This document shows positions 42,698 to 51,343 of a stretch of DNA of 64,000 nt, in pieces (position 1 is the stretch's first letter; each line of letters starts with the position of its first letter). The stretch lies in NCBI GenBank assembly GCA_036000965.1, contig DASYUT010000253.1, positions 1 to 64,000 of the forward strand, given 5' to 3'. Under the pieces are notes generated by a model. It was not told the DNA's origin and did no database searches. It saw only the letters and a program-made list of their open reading frames with translations. This DNA comes from Actinomycetes bacterium. GTDB lineage: Bacteria; Actinomycetota; CALGFH01. The translations under genes and the position numbers were made by a program.

Positions 42698-43198
42698 ATG
42701 ACCCACGATCCAGCCGCGAGTTCCCGTCCGACTCGGCGCGTTCTTGTCGTGTGTGCGGGGAACATCTGCCGGTCGCCGACCGCAGAAGCCGTGATTCGCC
42801 GCCTTGGAGCCAGCCACCCTGTGGTGGACTTCGAGGTGCGCTCGCGCGGCACGCAGAACTGGAACGTCGGCAAGCATGCTCACCCCGCCATGACCCGCAT
42901 TGCCGCGGAGCGCGGCTACGATCTCTCCAGGCATGTCGCTGCTCAAGTCACCACCGACGACCTGGCATGGGCGGATGATGTTCTCGTGATGGATGACGAG
43001 AACCGTCAGCAGCTTGTCGCAAGACATCCGGACCTTGCGCAGCGCGTTCGGCTGCTGGACTCCCGCAGCATTCCGGACCCCTGGCTGGTTGACGAAGATC
43101 CCGCCTACACCGATTCGCTTGACCGCATCGAGCTAGCTGTCCGCACCTATCTGGCCAGCCTCGAACCCAACGCCGAGCAACGCGGACCGCGTCCCTGA
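42698..43198 (+). CDS. Low-molecular-weight protein-tyrosine-phosphatase-like protein
   Basis: A 166-residue enzyme. The phosphate loop C-x5-R-S is Cys19 to Arg25 (VCAGNICRSP), and the acid loop is DEDPAYTDSL. This fits the LMW-PTP family, which includes arsenate reductases; tyrosine phosphatase is more likely because no extra arsenate-reductase cysteines are present. The ATG is set by family length. It is convergent with nucS. Confidence 0.9.
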   Translation: MTHDPAASSRPTRRVLVVCAGNICRSPTAEAVIRRLGASHPVVDFEVRSRGTQNWNVGKHAHPAMTRIAAERGYDLSRHVAAQVTTDDLAWADDVLVMDDENRQQLVARHPDLAQRVRLLDSRSIPDPWLVDEDPAYTDSLDRIELAVRTYLASLEPNAEQRGPRP

Positions 43199-43226
43199 CC
43201 GGTCTCTGTCGTCCTGGGTGTACCTC

Positions 43227-43268
43227 ATGCTCAGAACAGGGTGAGCGATGCTCAGAACAGGGTGAGCG
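43227..43268. repeat. 21-bp tandem duplication over the nucS stop
   Basis: ATGCTCAGAACAGGGTGAGC plus G occurs twice (43227-43247, 43248-43268). The second copy encodes the last codons and stop of nucS, so the first is a duplicate of the gene end lying downstream of the stop. Confidence 0.85.
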
Positions 43269-43905
43269 CATTGGACTGCACGCCTTTGAGCGCATCGTAG
43301 TCCACCCGAACACAGTCGATACCTCGCTCCGCGGCGAACACCTTCGCCTGCGGCTTGAACTCCTGGGCAACAAGTATGCCTGTTACCGACCCCAGTAGCG
43401 GTCTTAGCCGTGCGATATAGCGCCACAATTGCTCGATGCCGTCGATCTCGCCGCGACGCTTTACTTCAATCGCTACGGGTAGACCTTCTTGATCACGGCA
43501 CAACAAATCCACTGGACCAATATCGGTAGGATACTCGCGCCTGATCAACGTCAGATCCGGCCGGATGACATGGCAACGCTCGGCGAGGAGAGCCTGGAGC
43601 TGCTTCTCGACGCCTTCCTTCACCAACCCTGGGTCGACGCCGAGCTGGTGCACCGAGTCGTGCAGGATCTCCTCCACTGTGACGGTCATGACTTCGCCGA
43701 CGGGGTTGGTCACGCGCCAAAGGCCGTCTTCCTCACAGAATGTGCATGGGGCGGACATCCAGTTGAGCGGCTTGTAGCCGCCGCCGTCGGCGTGGACCAG
43801 CACCGAGCCGTCCGCCTTGACCATGAGCAGCCGCACCGCGCTGGGCAGGTGGGTGGAGAGGCGGCCGGCGTAGTCGACGCTGCATCGTGCGATCACCAGG
43901 CGCAT
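43252..43905 (-). CDS. nucS: NucS/EndoMS mismatch-specific endonuclease
   Basis: A 217-residue nuclease of the non-canonical actinobacterial/archaeal mismatch repair pathway. The N-terminal dimer domain ([16 protein letters not shown]) and PD-(D/E)xK catalytic core are present: [15 protein letters not shown], then [16 protein letters not shown]. It ends NALTLF, a sequence of the beta-clamp-binding type. NucS cleaves both strands at mismatches. Its presence supports an actinobacterial host that lacks MutS/MutL. Confidence 0.95.
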   Translation of the reverse strand: MRLVIARCSVDYAGRLSTHLPSAVRLLMVKADGSVLVHADGGGYKPLNWMSAPCTFCEEDGLWRVTNPVGEVMTVTVEEILHDSVHQLGVDPGLVKEGVEKQLQALLAERCHVIRPDLTLIRREYPTDIGPVDLLCRDQEGLPVAIEVKRRGEIDGIEQLWRYIARLRPLLGSVTGILVAQEFKPQAKVFAAERGIDCVRVDYDALKGVQSNALTLF

Positions 43906-43940
43906 GGCGGTGATGGTATCGGGGCCGCCGGCGGGGTTCC

Positions 43941-43988
43941 AGTCAGGAGGGATTCTGGTCAGGAGGGATTCTGGTCAGGAGGGATTCT
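43941..43988. repeat. 16-bp unit x3
   Basis: RGTCAGGAGGGATTCT is repeated three times in tandem (43941-43988) in the short spacer between the nucS start and the DUF202 gene. Each unit contains an AGGAGG-like string. It lies upstream of nucS, so copy number could alter its transcription. Confidence 0.85.
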
Positions 43989-44004
43989 GGTCCGGCGGGC
44001 GGCT

Positions 44005-44412
44005 TCACCGCTTCTCGAGCAGCAGCACCAGCGTGAAGAACGACACCACCGCCACCGTGGCGGTCAGGATCGGCGGCATCAGCGACCTGGGCAGCGGGGT
44101 CGCGGTGCGCATGGCGTGCTCGATGCGGCGCCAGCGCCGGTGGCTGCTGGCGGCTATGAGCATGCCAACGAGCACCAGGCTGGCACCGAGCGCCTCACGC
44201 GCCCCCGGGATCGGCAGCGAGGGCAGGAACCGGATCACGGCGATCCCGGCGCCGACGAGGGCCAGCGCCGTGCGGACCCAGGCCAGGTAGGTCCGCTCGT
44301 TGGCCAGGCTGAAGCGGTAGTCGGGCTCGTGCTCGGGCTGGCCGGGCAGGGAGCGCTCGTCTCCGGCGCGCAGAGGGCGCTCGTCGCCGGGCGGTGACAC
44401 GCCGGCGGTCAC
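44005..44412 (-). CDS. DUF202 (YidH-like) membrane protein
   Basis: A 135-residue protein with three helices. The diagnostic FSLANERTYLAWVRTALALVG opens the DUF202 domain. A Pro/Glu-rich N-terminal tail precedes it. Function of the family is unknown. The GTG start is the only reasonable one; its distance from the acidic small protein suggests a separate start. Confidence 0.85.
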   Translation of the reverse strand: MTAGVSPPGDERPLRAGDERSLPGQPEHEPDYRFSLANERTYLAWVRTALALVGAGIAVIRFLPSLPIPGAREALGASLVLVGMLIAASSHRRWRRIEHAMRTATPLPRSLMPPILTATVAVVSFFTLVLLLEKR

Positions 44413-44417
44413 GGTCG

Positions 44418-44514
44418 GGTGCCGGACGCCAGGAGGGCAAGGCTCCCCCCGAGCCCTCGGCCGAGGACCTGCGGAACCAGGTTGGTGCCGGACGCCGGGA
44501 GGGCGAGGCTCCCC
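44418..44514. repeat. 31-bp direct repeat, two copies 66 bp apart
   Basis: GGTGCCGGACGCCRGGAGGG followed by CRAGGCTCCCC occurs at 44418-44448 and 44484-44514, with two mismatches. It lies between the DUF202 gene and the small acidic gene. Confidence 0.7.
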
Positions 44515-44562
44515 TCAAGGAGTCGTCCCCCGGCGCCGGGCACGCCAGCAGTCTCCATGCAG

Positions 44563-44727
44563 CTACCTGGGCTCGTCCTCGTCGTCGAGGGGGACCGGGA
44601 TCGACTGTTCGAGCGCGTCCGCCTCGGGAATCTCGTCCCCGATCACCGGCACCTCGGGAGCGTCCGGGTCCAGCACGGGTCGCTGCTGCTCCTGTACGTC
44701 GGCTTCGGGCACTGCGTCCTGCGTCAT
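44563..44727 (-). CDS. Small acidic protein
   Basis: A 54-residue very acidic protein starting MTQDAVPEADVQEQQ, with EIPEADALEQ in the middle and DDEDEPR at the end. Short acidic proteins with an EADxxEQ stretch are widespread in actinobacteria and unnamed. ATG 44727 follows AGGAG. No cysteine or helix motif suggests a function. Confidence 0.6.
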   Translation of the reverse strand: MTQDAVPEADVQEQQRPVLDPDAPEVPVIGDEIPEADALEQSIPVPLDDEDEPR

Positions 44728-44894
44728 CGGGCATCAGCTCCTGTACGGACGGGCGCGTCGAGCGCCACGACGGGTGGCCACCGTGCCGGTTCGGCCACGG
44801 CATGGTGTTCTACCCGAGCAGGCACCCGCAACGCACGCCCCCTACCCTAAAGGCACAACCGGACCCTGATGGTACGAGCGGGAAGGAGCCGGCG

Positions 44895-45590
44895 GTGGCG
44901 GACGGGTTGCAAGCCGTGATCCTCGACCTGGACGGCGTGCTGATCGAGTCCGAGGAGGTGTGGGCCGAGGTCAAGGAGGGGCTGGTGCGCGAGCGGGGCG
45001 GCCGCTGGCCGCCCGGGGCGGTGCGCGCCATGCAGGGGATGAGCTCGCCCGAGTGGTCGCGGTACATGGCTGACGAGCTGGGGGTGCCGATGCCCGCGGC
45101 GGCGATCTCCGAGGAGGTGGTCGCCCGCGTCGCGGCCCGCTACCGGGCCGACCTCCCGCTCCTGCCTGGCGCGGCGGCCGCCGTGCGGCGCCTGGCCGGG
45201 CGCTGGCCGCTCGCGCTCGCCAGCTCGGCCAACCGCCCGCTCATCGACCTGGTGCTGGAACGGGCCGGCCTGGCGGGGGTGTTCTCGGTCACGGTGTCGT
45301 CCGAGGAGGTCGCCCGGGGCAAGCCCGCCCCCGACGTGTACCTCAAGGCGGCCGCCCGGCTCGGGGCCGAGCCTGGCCGCTGCGCCGCGGTCGAGGACTC
45401 GGCCAACGGGATCCGCTCGGCGCTCGCCGCCGGCATGCGGGTGGTCGCCGTGCCGAACCGCAGCTACCCGCCCCCAGCCGAAGTGCTGGAAGCGGTCGAC
45501 CTGGTCCTGCCCGCCCTCGACGAGCTCACCGTGCAGACCCTCGAGCGCCTCCCCACCCGCGCCAACGGCACAGCAACGGGATCCGCCTGA
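44895..45590 (+). CDS. HAD phosphatase, beta-phosphoglucomutase-like
   Basis: A 231-residue HAD enzyme. Motif I is VILDLDGVLIESE, motif II ALASSANR, motif III KPAPDVYLKAA and motif IV AVEDSANGIRSA. The EDSxxGI form of motif IV is typical of the PgmB/Gph group. The GTG follows AAGGAG. It is convergent with the sugar ABC transporter, so a role in phospho-sugar handling is plausible. Confidence 0.88.
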   Translation: MADGLQAVILDLDGVLIESEEVWAEVKEGLVRERGGRWPPGAVRAMQGMSSPEWSRYMADELGVPMPAAAISEEVVARVAARYRADLPLLPGAAAAVRRLAGRWPLALASSANRPLIDLVLERAGLAGVFSVTVSSEEVARGKPAPDVYLKAAARLGAEPGRCAAVEDSANGIRSALAAGMRVVAVPNRSYPPPAEVLEAVDLVLPALDELTVQTLERLPTRANGTATGSA

Positions 45591-45670
45591 CCATGGCACA
45601 GCGCCTTTGGGATCCATTCGACCATGGCGCCGGCGCCCTTCGGGATCCGCCCCACCGCGGCACAGGCGCC

Positions 45671-46567
45671 TCACCCTTTCACGGCGCCCATGGTGAATCC
45701 GGTGATGAACCGGTCCAGGAACAGGTTGAACACGAAGGCGATGGGCACCGCCACGACGATGGCCGCGGCCTGCAGGGACTGCCAGAAGAAGACGTCGCCG
45801 CGGATCAGCTCGGTCGGCACGCCCGTGCTCACGACCTTCTGGCTGGTCGGTGAGACGAACGCGAGCGCGTAGATGAACTCGCTCGCGGTGAGCGTGAACG
45901 CGAAGACCACGACCGCGACGATCCCAGGAAACGCCAGCGGCAGCACGGCCCGCGCGAAGGCGCCCAGGCGGCTGTAGCCGTCGACCATGGCCTGCTCCTC
46001 GATGTCCTTCGGGATGGCCTTGAGGAACCCGATGAGCAGCCACACCGACACCGGGATGGTGATGGTCGGGTAGACCAGCACGAGCGACCAGGTGGAGTCC
46101 TGCAGCCCGACAGTGACCACCAGCCGCGACAGCGACAGGAACAGCAGGCTGGGTGGCACCAGGTAGACGAAGAAGATCGCGATGGCCATGCGGCCGGACC
46201 AGGGGCGGTCGAGCCGGGCCAGCGAGTAGGCCGCTGGCAGGCCGAGGGCGAGCGTGATGGCCACGACCAGCGTGCCGACCCACAGGGTGTTCCACACGAA
46301 GGTGAGGAACGCGGTGTCGCGGAACAGGTAGAGGACGTGGTCGGGGGTTGCCGCCCCGTTGAAGAAGAACGGGTTGTTGTCCGGGTTGTAGAGGTCGCTG
46401 TTCTGCTTGAACGCGGTGACCAGGCTCCACAGGAACGGCGCCGCGCACACCAGCGCGGCCAGCAGCGCCGCCAGGTAGAGGCCCACGCGGGCGAGGACGT
46501 GGCGGCGGGCGAACCGCCGCCGCAGCCGCTCGGCCTCGGCCGGGCTCGACACCTCGACGGCGGCCAT
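45671..46567 (-). CDS. Sugar ABC permease, MalG-type
   Basis: A 298-residue permease with six helices. The EAA loop reads EEQAMVDGYSRLGAFARAVLP and the C-terminus FITGFTMGAVKG is typical of MalG/UgpE proteins. Its ATG shares one base with the stop of the upstream permease (TGATG), so they are translated in tandem. It is the last of the four-gene SBP-K-F-G operon. Confidence 0.93.
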   Translation of the reverse strand: MAAVEVSSPAEAERLRRRFARRHVLARVGLYLAALLAALVCAAPFLWSLVTAFKQNSDLYNPDNNPFFFNGAATPDHVLYLFRDTAFLTFVWNTLWVGTLVVAITLALGLPAAYSLARLDRPWSGRMAIAIFFVYLVPPSLLFLSLSRLVVTVGLQDSTWSLVLVYPTITIPVSVWLLIGFLKAIPKDIEEQAMVDGYSRLGAFARAVLPLAFPGIVAVVVFAFTLTASEFIYALAFVSPTSQKVVSTGVPTELIRGDVFFWQSLQAAAIVVAVPIAFVFNLFLDRFITGFTMGAVKG

Positions 46568-47505
46568 CACAGCACCTCCATGCGGCGGACGGCGCGCAGG
46601 ATGGCGATGGCGGCGGCCAGCAGCAGCGGGAACAGGAACAGCGCCACCGCGGCGCCCTGGGCCACGTCGCCGCCTTCGATGCCGCGGATGAACGCCCAGC
46701 TCGCCAGCACCTGGGTGGAGTTGGTCGGCCCCCCGCGGGTGAGCACGTAGACCACGGTCATGTCGGTGAAGGTCAGGATCGCGCCGAACAGCGCGGCGAC
46801 CGCGACCACGGGCAGCGTGAGCGGGATCGTCACCTCGAGCATGCGCCGCCAGAAGCCGGCGCCGTCCACGCGCGCCGCCTCGTGGATGTCCTTCGGGATG
46901 GCGACCAGCCCGGCCATGATGATCACCGCCGACAGCGGGGTCAGCCGCCACACGTGCACCGCGATGACCGAGGCCATGGCCAGGTACGGCCGGCCCAGCC
47001 AGTAGGCGTTGCCGTCGAGGAGCCCGAGCTGGCGCAGGGTCCAGTCGATCGGGCTGTAGATCGAGTCGAGCATCCACAGCCACGCGACCGCCGACAGCGC
47101 CACCGGGGTGGTCCACGGCAGCAGCACCAGGAAGCGCACCAGCCACTTGCCGCGGAAGTCGGCCACCAGGATGTTGGCGAGGACCTTGCCGAGCACCACG
47201 ATGAGGGCCATCGACACCACGGTGAACACGAAGGTGTTGCGCAGCGAGCGCCAGAACACGGGGTCGTCGAGGGCGCGCCGGAAGGTGCGCAGCCCCGCCC
47301 AGTGGAAGGTGGGGTCGCCAGCGGTCACGTCGCTGAAGCTGAACGCGATGGCGAGGAAGAACGGGACCGCGACCAGCGCGACGATGTAGACGATCGACGG
47401 GAGCAGCATGGCCCAGGCCAGGAAGCCATCGCGGTCGGCCAGGCGCCGCCTGGCCGGCTGCGCGCCGTCTCGCGCGCCGCCGCGTTCGAGCGTCACCTCG
47501 GCCAT
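46567..47505 (-). CDS. Sugar ABC permease, MalF-type
   Basis: A 312-residue permease with six helices. The EAA loop is HEAARVDGAGFWRRMLEVTIP. LLPSIVYIVALVAVPFFLAIAFSFSD marks helix 1. The start MAEVTLERGG lies 4 bp after the ATPase stop. It pairs with the MalG-type permease. Confidence 0.93.
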   Translation of the reverse strand: MAEVTLERGGARDGAQPARRRLADRDGFLAWAMLLPSIVYIVALVAVPFFLAIAFSFSDVTAGDPTFHWAGLRTFRRALDDPVFWRSLRNTFVFTVVSMALIVVLGKVLANILVADFRGKWLVRFLVLLPWTTPVALSAVAWLWMLDSIYSPIDWTLRQLGLLDGNAYWLGRPYLAMASVIAVHVWRLTPLSAVIIMAGLVAIPKDIHEAARVDGAGFWRRMLEVTIPLTLPVVAVAALFGAILTFTDMTVVYVLTRGGPTNSTQVLASWAFIRGIEGGDVAQGAAVALFLFPLLLAAAIAILRAVRRMEVL

Positions 47506-47509
47506 CGGC

Positions 47510-48553
47510 TCACCCCCCGACCCGGACGGGTTCGGTGCGCTCCCCGGTGGCCGCGTCGAAGAAGCGCAGCCGGCTGGCGTGCACGGCGAACTCGTGGGTC
47601 TCGCCGGCCGCGATCGGGGTCGGCACGATGGCCGGCAGCCGGGCGATGACGCGGGTGTCCTCACCGATCCGGGAGGCGGTCCCGTAGACGTGCCGGTCGC
47701 CGGAGAGGTACTCGATCCGTTCCACCCGCAGCGGCAGCGTGGTCCGGTCGGTCCCGGGGACGACCTCGACCGGCAGCAGGTGCTCGGGCCGGAACCCGAC
47801 CAGGCGGCCGTCGCGCGGCACCAGGTTCATGGGCGGCGAGCCGAGGAAGGTGGCCACGAAGGTGTCGGCCGGGTCGTCGTAGACCTCCACGGGCGGGCCG
47901 AGCTGGCGCACCTTGCCGTGGTCCATGACCGCGATCCGGTCGCCGAGCCCCATGGCCTCGGCCTGGTCGTGGGTGACGTAGATGGTGGTCGTCCCGACCC
48001 GCTGCTGGAACCGCTTGAGCTCGTCGCGGGCGCTCGCGCGCAGCTTGGCGTCGAGGTTCGACAGCGGCTCGTCGAGCAGGAAGACGCGTGGCTCGCGGAC
48101 CAGGGCGCGGGCCAGCGCCACGCGCTGCCGCTCACCCCCGGAGAGCTGGCGCGGCCTGCGAGCGAGCAGGTGGCCGATGCCGAGCAGGTCCGCCGCCCAC
48201 CGCGCCTTGCGCTCCTGCTCGGCCTTGTCGAGCCGCTCCGCCCGGAGCGGGAAGACGATGTTCTGCCGGACGGTCTTGTGGGGGTAGAGCGCGTAGCTCT
48301 GGAAGACCATGGCGATCTTGCGGGCCCGGGGCGGCAGCTCGTTGACCACGTGCCCGCCGATGCGCACCTCCCCTTCGGTGGGCTGCTCGAGCCCGGCGAT
48401 CGTGCGCAGCAGTGTGGTCTTGCCGCACCCCGACGGGCCGAGCAGCACCAGGTACTCGCCCTCCTCGGTGGCGAGGTCGACCCCGTCGACGGCGTGGACG
48501 CGCCCGCCGTCGAACTCCTTGACGAGCTTCCTGACTTCGACGACGACGGTCAC
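47510..48553 (-). CDS. Sugar ABC ATPase (UgpC/MsmK-type)
   Basis: A 347-residue ATPase. Walker A is GPSGCGKTT, signature LSGGERQRVALARAL, Walker [13 protein letters not shown], and His switch THDQAEAM. The C-terminal OB-fold regulatory domain (about 240-347) is complete, unlike the frameshifted copy at 21698. This single ATPase could energise more than one sugar transporter in the cell. GTG start, tightly packed in the operon. Confidence 0.94.
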   Translation of the reverse strand: MTVVVEVRKLVKEFDGGRVHAVDGVDLATEEGEYLVLLGPSGCGKTTLLRTIAGLEQPTEGEVRIGGHVVNELPPRARKIAMVFQSYALYPHKTVRQNIVFPLRAERLDKAEQERKARWAADLLGIGHLLARRPRQLSGGERQRVALARALVREPRVFLLDEPLSNLDAKLRASARDELKRFQQRVGTTTIYVTHDQAEAMGLGDRIAVMDHGKVRQLGPPVEVYDDPADTFVATFLGSPPMNLVPRDGRLVGFRPEHLLPVEVVPGTDRTTLPLRVERIEYLSGDRHVYGTASRIGEDTRVIARLPAIVPTPIAAGETHEFAVHASRLRFFDAATGERTEPVRVGG

Positions 48554-48563
48554 CGGACACTCC

Positions 48564-50006
48564 TCACGCGCCGCCGACCAGGCCGCGGGAGCGCCACTTC
48601 TCGAAGATCGGCTTGATCTGGGCCTCGGCCTGGGCCACCGCCTGCTTGGGGTTGGCCTCCCCGCGCGCCGCCCTGGCGAACATGGTCGGGATCACGAACG
48701 TCCCGAAGACCTCGCCGATCGCGGTGTTGGACGGCCCGGGGTGGCCGATGTTGGTGCTCCAGTTCGTGGCGTCCTTGAGGAACGCGAGCTTGTTCGCGGG
48801 CTTGGCGCCGAACGGGTCGTTGGCCAGCCAGCCCTCGAGCTGGGGTACCAGCTTCGACCACGCTGGGAAGTCGTAGAGCTTGGAGGCGTAGGTGGCCGCC
48901 GCGAAGTTGGACGTGTAGTGGAGCAGGAACTCCTTGGCCGCGTCGACGTTCTTGGCGTGCTTGGGAACGATCCAGTTGTACATCACGTGCTGGGCGGCGC
49001 GCGCGTCCTTGGGTCCGCGCAGCGCCGGGACGAACGAGATGTCGTCGGCGACCTTGGGGTTGGCGCCCTGGGCGGTGCGCCAGGCCGAGATCGAGTTGAG
49101 GATGTAGGAGAGCTTGCCCGCGATCAGGCCCTGGTTGTTGGATGCGGCGTTCCAGGAGAAGACCTCGTCGGTCATCGCCTGCTTGAACAGCTTGGTCATG
49201 AACTCGACCGCGGCCACGGCCTCGTCGGAGTTGAGCACGACCCGCTCGTTCTGGTCCTGGACCGACGCGCCATAGGACCACAGCAGGGCCCGCCCGGCCA
49301 TGTTGGAGTCGATCTCCTGGGACATGCCGATGCCGAGCTGGGTCCCCTTGCTCTTCTTGATCTCGCTTCCGCCCTTGAGCAGCTCGTCCCAGGTCGAGGG
49401 CCCGTTGGGCAGGCCCACCGCCTGCCACAGCGACGTGCGGTAGTCCCCCGGGTCGGGCACCCAGCCGGGCGCGTACGCGTAGAACCTGCCGGTGGCCGGG
49501 TTGAAGCTGGACTGCTTGCACAGCTCCAGCTGCTGGCCCCAGCGGCTGCTGGCCTCGTCGGTGATGTCCTTGAGGTCGTTGACGCTCGGCTCGAACTGCG
49601 ACAGCGTCGCGATGTACTGGATGAGGTCGTGACCCTGCCCGGCCTGGACCTCGGCGGCGATGCGGGTGGGGATCTGCGCGTTGTCGATGTGGTCGACGGT
49701 GACGTTGACCCCGGCCTGCCTGCCCCACTCCTTGGCGAACGGGTCGAACCACTGGTCGTGGCTGGGCACGAAGTGGCTCCAGAGCAGGATCTTGAGGTCG
49801 CCGGAGAGCTTGGTCCGCGGCTCCGCGAAGGTCGTGGTGGGCGCCGCCGCCCCGGGTACCGCGGTGCCGCCGCCGGGTCCGCCGCCGCCCGGCTCGCTGG
49901 TGCAGGCGCCGAGCGCCACCCCCAGCCCGGCCAGGCCGACCGTCCGTAGGAACTGGCGCCTGTCAGGTGTCCACAGTGGACTCGGTCTTGAACCGCTGTC
50001 GGTCAT
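48564..50006 (-). CDS. Extracellular solute-binding lipoprotein (family 1)
   Basis: A 480-residue sugar-binding lipoprotein. Twin-arginine-type signal (RRQFLRTVGLAGLGVALGAC) with lipobox Cys35, then a Gly/Pro spacer. The mature protein has LKILLWSHFVPSHDQWFDPF and other family 1 SBP features. The ATG follows AGGAGG. It is the first gene of the four-gene ABC operon, which fixes its role in capture of a sugar or glycoside. Confidence 0.92.
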   Translation of the reverse strand: MTDSGSRPSPLWTPDRRQFLRTVGLAGLGVALGACTSEPGGGGPGGGTAVPGAAAPTTTFAEPRTKLSGDLKILLWSHFVPSHDQWFDPFAKEWGRQAGVNVTVDHIDNAQIPTRIAAEVQAGQGHDLIQYIATLSQFEPSVNDLKDITDEASSRWGQQLELCKQSSFNPATGRFYAYAPGWVPDPGDYRTSLWQAVGLPNGPSTWDELLKGGSEIKKSKGTQLGIGMSQEIDSNMAGRALLWSYGASVQDQNERVVLNSDEAVAAVEFMTKLFKQAMTDEVFSWNAASNNQGLIAGKLSYILNSISAWRTAQGANPKVADDISFVPALRGPKDARAAQHVMYNWIVPKHAKNVDAAKEFLLHYTSNFAAATYASKLYDFPAWSKLVPQLEGWLANDPFGAKPANKLAFLKDATNWSTNIGHPGPSNTAIGEVFGTFVIPTMFARAARGEANPKQAVAQAEAQIKPIFEKWRSRGLVGGA

Positions 50007-50297
50007 GGGCGCGCCTCCTGGGGTCTCACCCTTGACGGCACCGGCAAGGCACACCCGCCAGTGGCCGAGAGCATCGCCCTGGCGTCCGCACCATGGCCGC
50101 GTGCCGACCAGATCCTGCCCGGCTGCGGTGGATCCCCCGCTCTGCCGATCCGCCGCGGTTGATCTCAACAGCCCTCTTACCGCGATCTGACCAGACCAAA
50201 CCGGTTCCCACCGCCCGGGCCGCCCGGCTCGCATTCCTGGCCGCCCCGCTTCATAACCATCCGGGCTACGCTTGGCGCGCCGGACCCCGAGGTCCTG
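50007..50297. other. Promoter region of the ABC operon
   Basis: A 291-bp spacer between the SBP and ahpE. GTTGATCTCAAC (50158-50169) is a small inverted repeat, a weak candidate for an operator. No gene is seen. Confidence 0.4.
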
Positions 50298-50759
50298 CTA
50301 CCCCAGAGCGGCCAGGGCCTTGCGGTACTCCTCCGGGTCGCGGGGCTCGGCGGGCTGGTGGACGGTCCGGTAGCGGACCACGCCCTGCTTGTCGACGATG
50401 AAGGTGCCGCGGTTGGCGAAGCCGCGCTCCTCGTTGAACACCCCGTAGGCCCTGGCCGTCTCGCCGTGGGGCCAGAAGTCGCTGAGCAGGGTGAACTCGT
50501 AGCCCTCGCGGTCGGCGAACGCCCGCTGCACGTAGGGGGAGTCCACCGACACGGCCATCGTGGTCACGCGGTCGCTCTCGAAGCTCGGCAGGTCGTCGCG
50601 GAGCTGGCAGAGCTCGGCGGTGCAGATCCCGGAGAAGGCGAGCGGGTAGAAGACGACCACGACGTTCTTGGCGCCGCGGAGCTCCGCCAGCCGCTGCACG
50701 GCGCCGTTCTGGTCCTTGAGGGCGAAGTCGGGGGCCTCCTGGCCGATCTCGATGGGCAT
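50298..50759 (-). CDS. ahpE: AhpE-type peroxiredoxin
   Basis: A 153-residue peroxiredoxin. Peroxidatic Cys46 lies in FYPLAFSGICTAELC, matching the AhpE subgroup (PLAFTGIC in mycobacteria). Another Cys at position 51 could act as a resolving or structural thiol. The ATG at 50759 fits family length; GAAAGGA lies upstream. AhpE reduces peroxides with mycothiol/mycoredoxin electrons in actinobacteria. Confidence 0.92.
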   Translation of the reverse strand: MPIEIGQEAPDFALKDQNGAVQRLAELRGAKNVVVVFYPLAFSGICTAELCQLRDDLPSFESDRVTTMAVSVDSPYVQRAFADREGYEFTLLSDFWPHGETARAYGVFNEERGFANRGTFIVDKQGVVRYRTVHQPAEPRDPEEYRKALAALG

Positions 50760-51317
50760 GACAGCGAACGTCCTTTCTGTACGGCAGCCACCATCCCGGC
50801 CAGGTCTGGGCCGGGACTCTGAGTCTACGTACAGCCTGCGGCCAAAGGTGAAGAATCTGGGGATTGACCTGAGCAACATGGTCTAGTTAGAGTCGGCGGT
50901 GCTGGCACGGAGGCATGCCTTGCGCCCCCGTGCCAGAGAACGGTAGGTCGGGCGATTTCCGCCGGACCAAGCGCCCCGGTCTCCTCCCGGGACTGGGGCG
51001 TGATCCGTCGGGGCCGGTGCTGCCGGTCGCGGCGGGCTGGACTCGTTCCCCGGGGCGGGTTCGGAGGGTGCCGTTCGGGGATGGAGAGCCCCGAGAGGGT
51101 CGAGGGCGCGGTGCACTCGAGGCCTGCTCGGGGCTCTTCAGTGCGCGCTGGTCAGTCTGCGCCCCTGGTGGCCTGCCACACCCGGTCCGCTGGAGGGGTG
51201 GCCTCCCGCACCGGTTGCCGCGCCGGTTCAGCCGCAGGGCCGGCCGGCCGCGTCGGTTCAGCCGGAAGGCCAGCCTGCCGCAGCGGTTCAGCCGGAGGGC
51301 CGGCTGGCCGCAGCGGT
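50760..51317. other. 558-bp region between ahpE and xdhC
   Basis: A hairpin CTGGCACGG / CCGTGCCAG lies at 50902-50910 / 50928-50936 with a 17-nt loop. A 30-bp minisatellite starts at 51224 (listed). The rest is GC-rich with no convincing gene on either strand. Confidence 0.55.
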
Positions 51318-51343
51318 TCAGCCGGAAGGGTGGCCCACGATGT
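51224..51343. repeat. 30-bp minisatellite, four units
   Basis: Units beginning CGGTTCAGCCG start at 51224, 51254, 51284 and 51314, an exact 30-bp period with scattered mismatches. The last unit covers the final codons and stop of xdhC, so the array may have grown from the gene's 3' end. In a different minus-strand frame it reads as a repeated decapeptide (PAEPLRQAGL-like). Confidence 0.85.

Noticed and set aside
51224-51343. CRISPR-like array
   Set aside because: Head-to-tail 30-bp units without spacers; a minisatellite.
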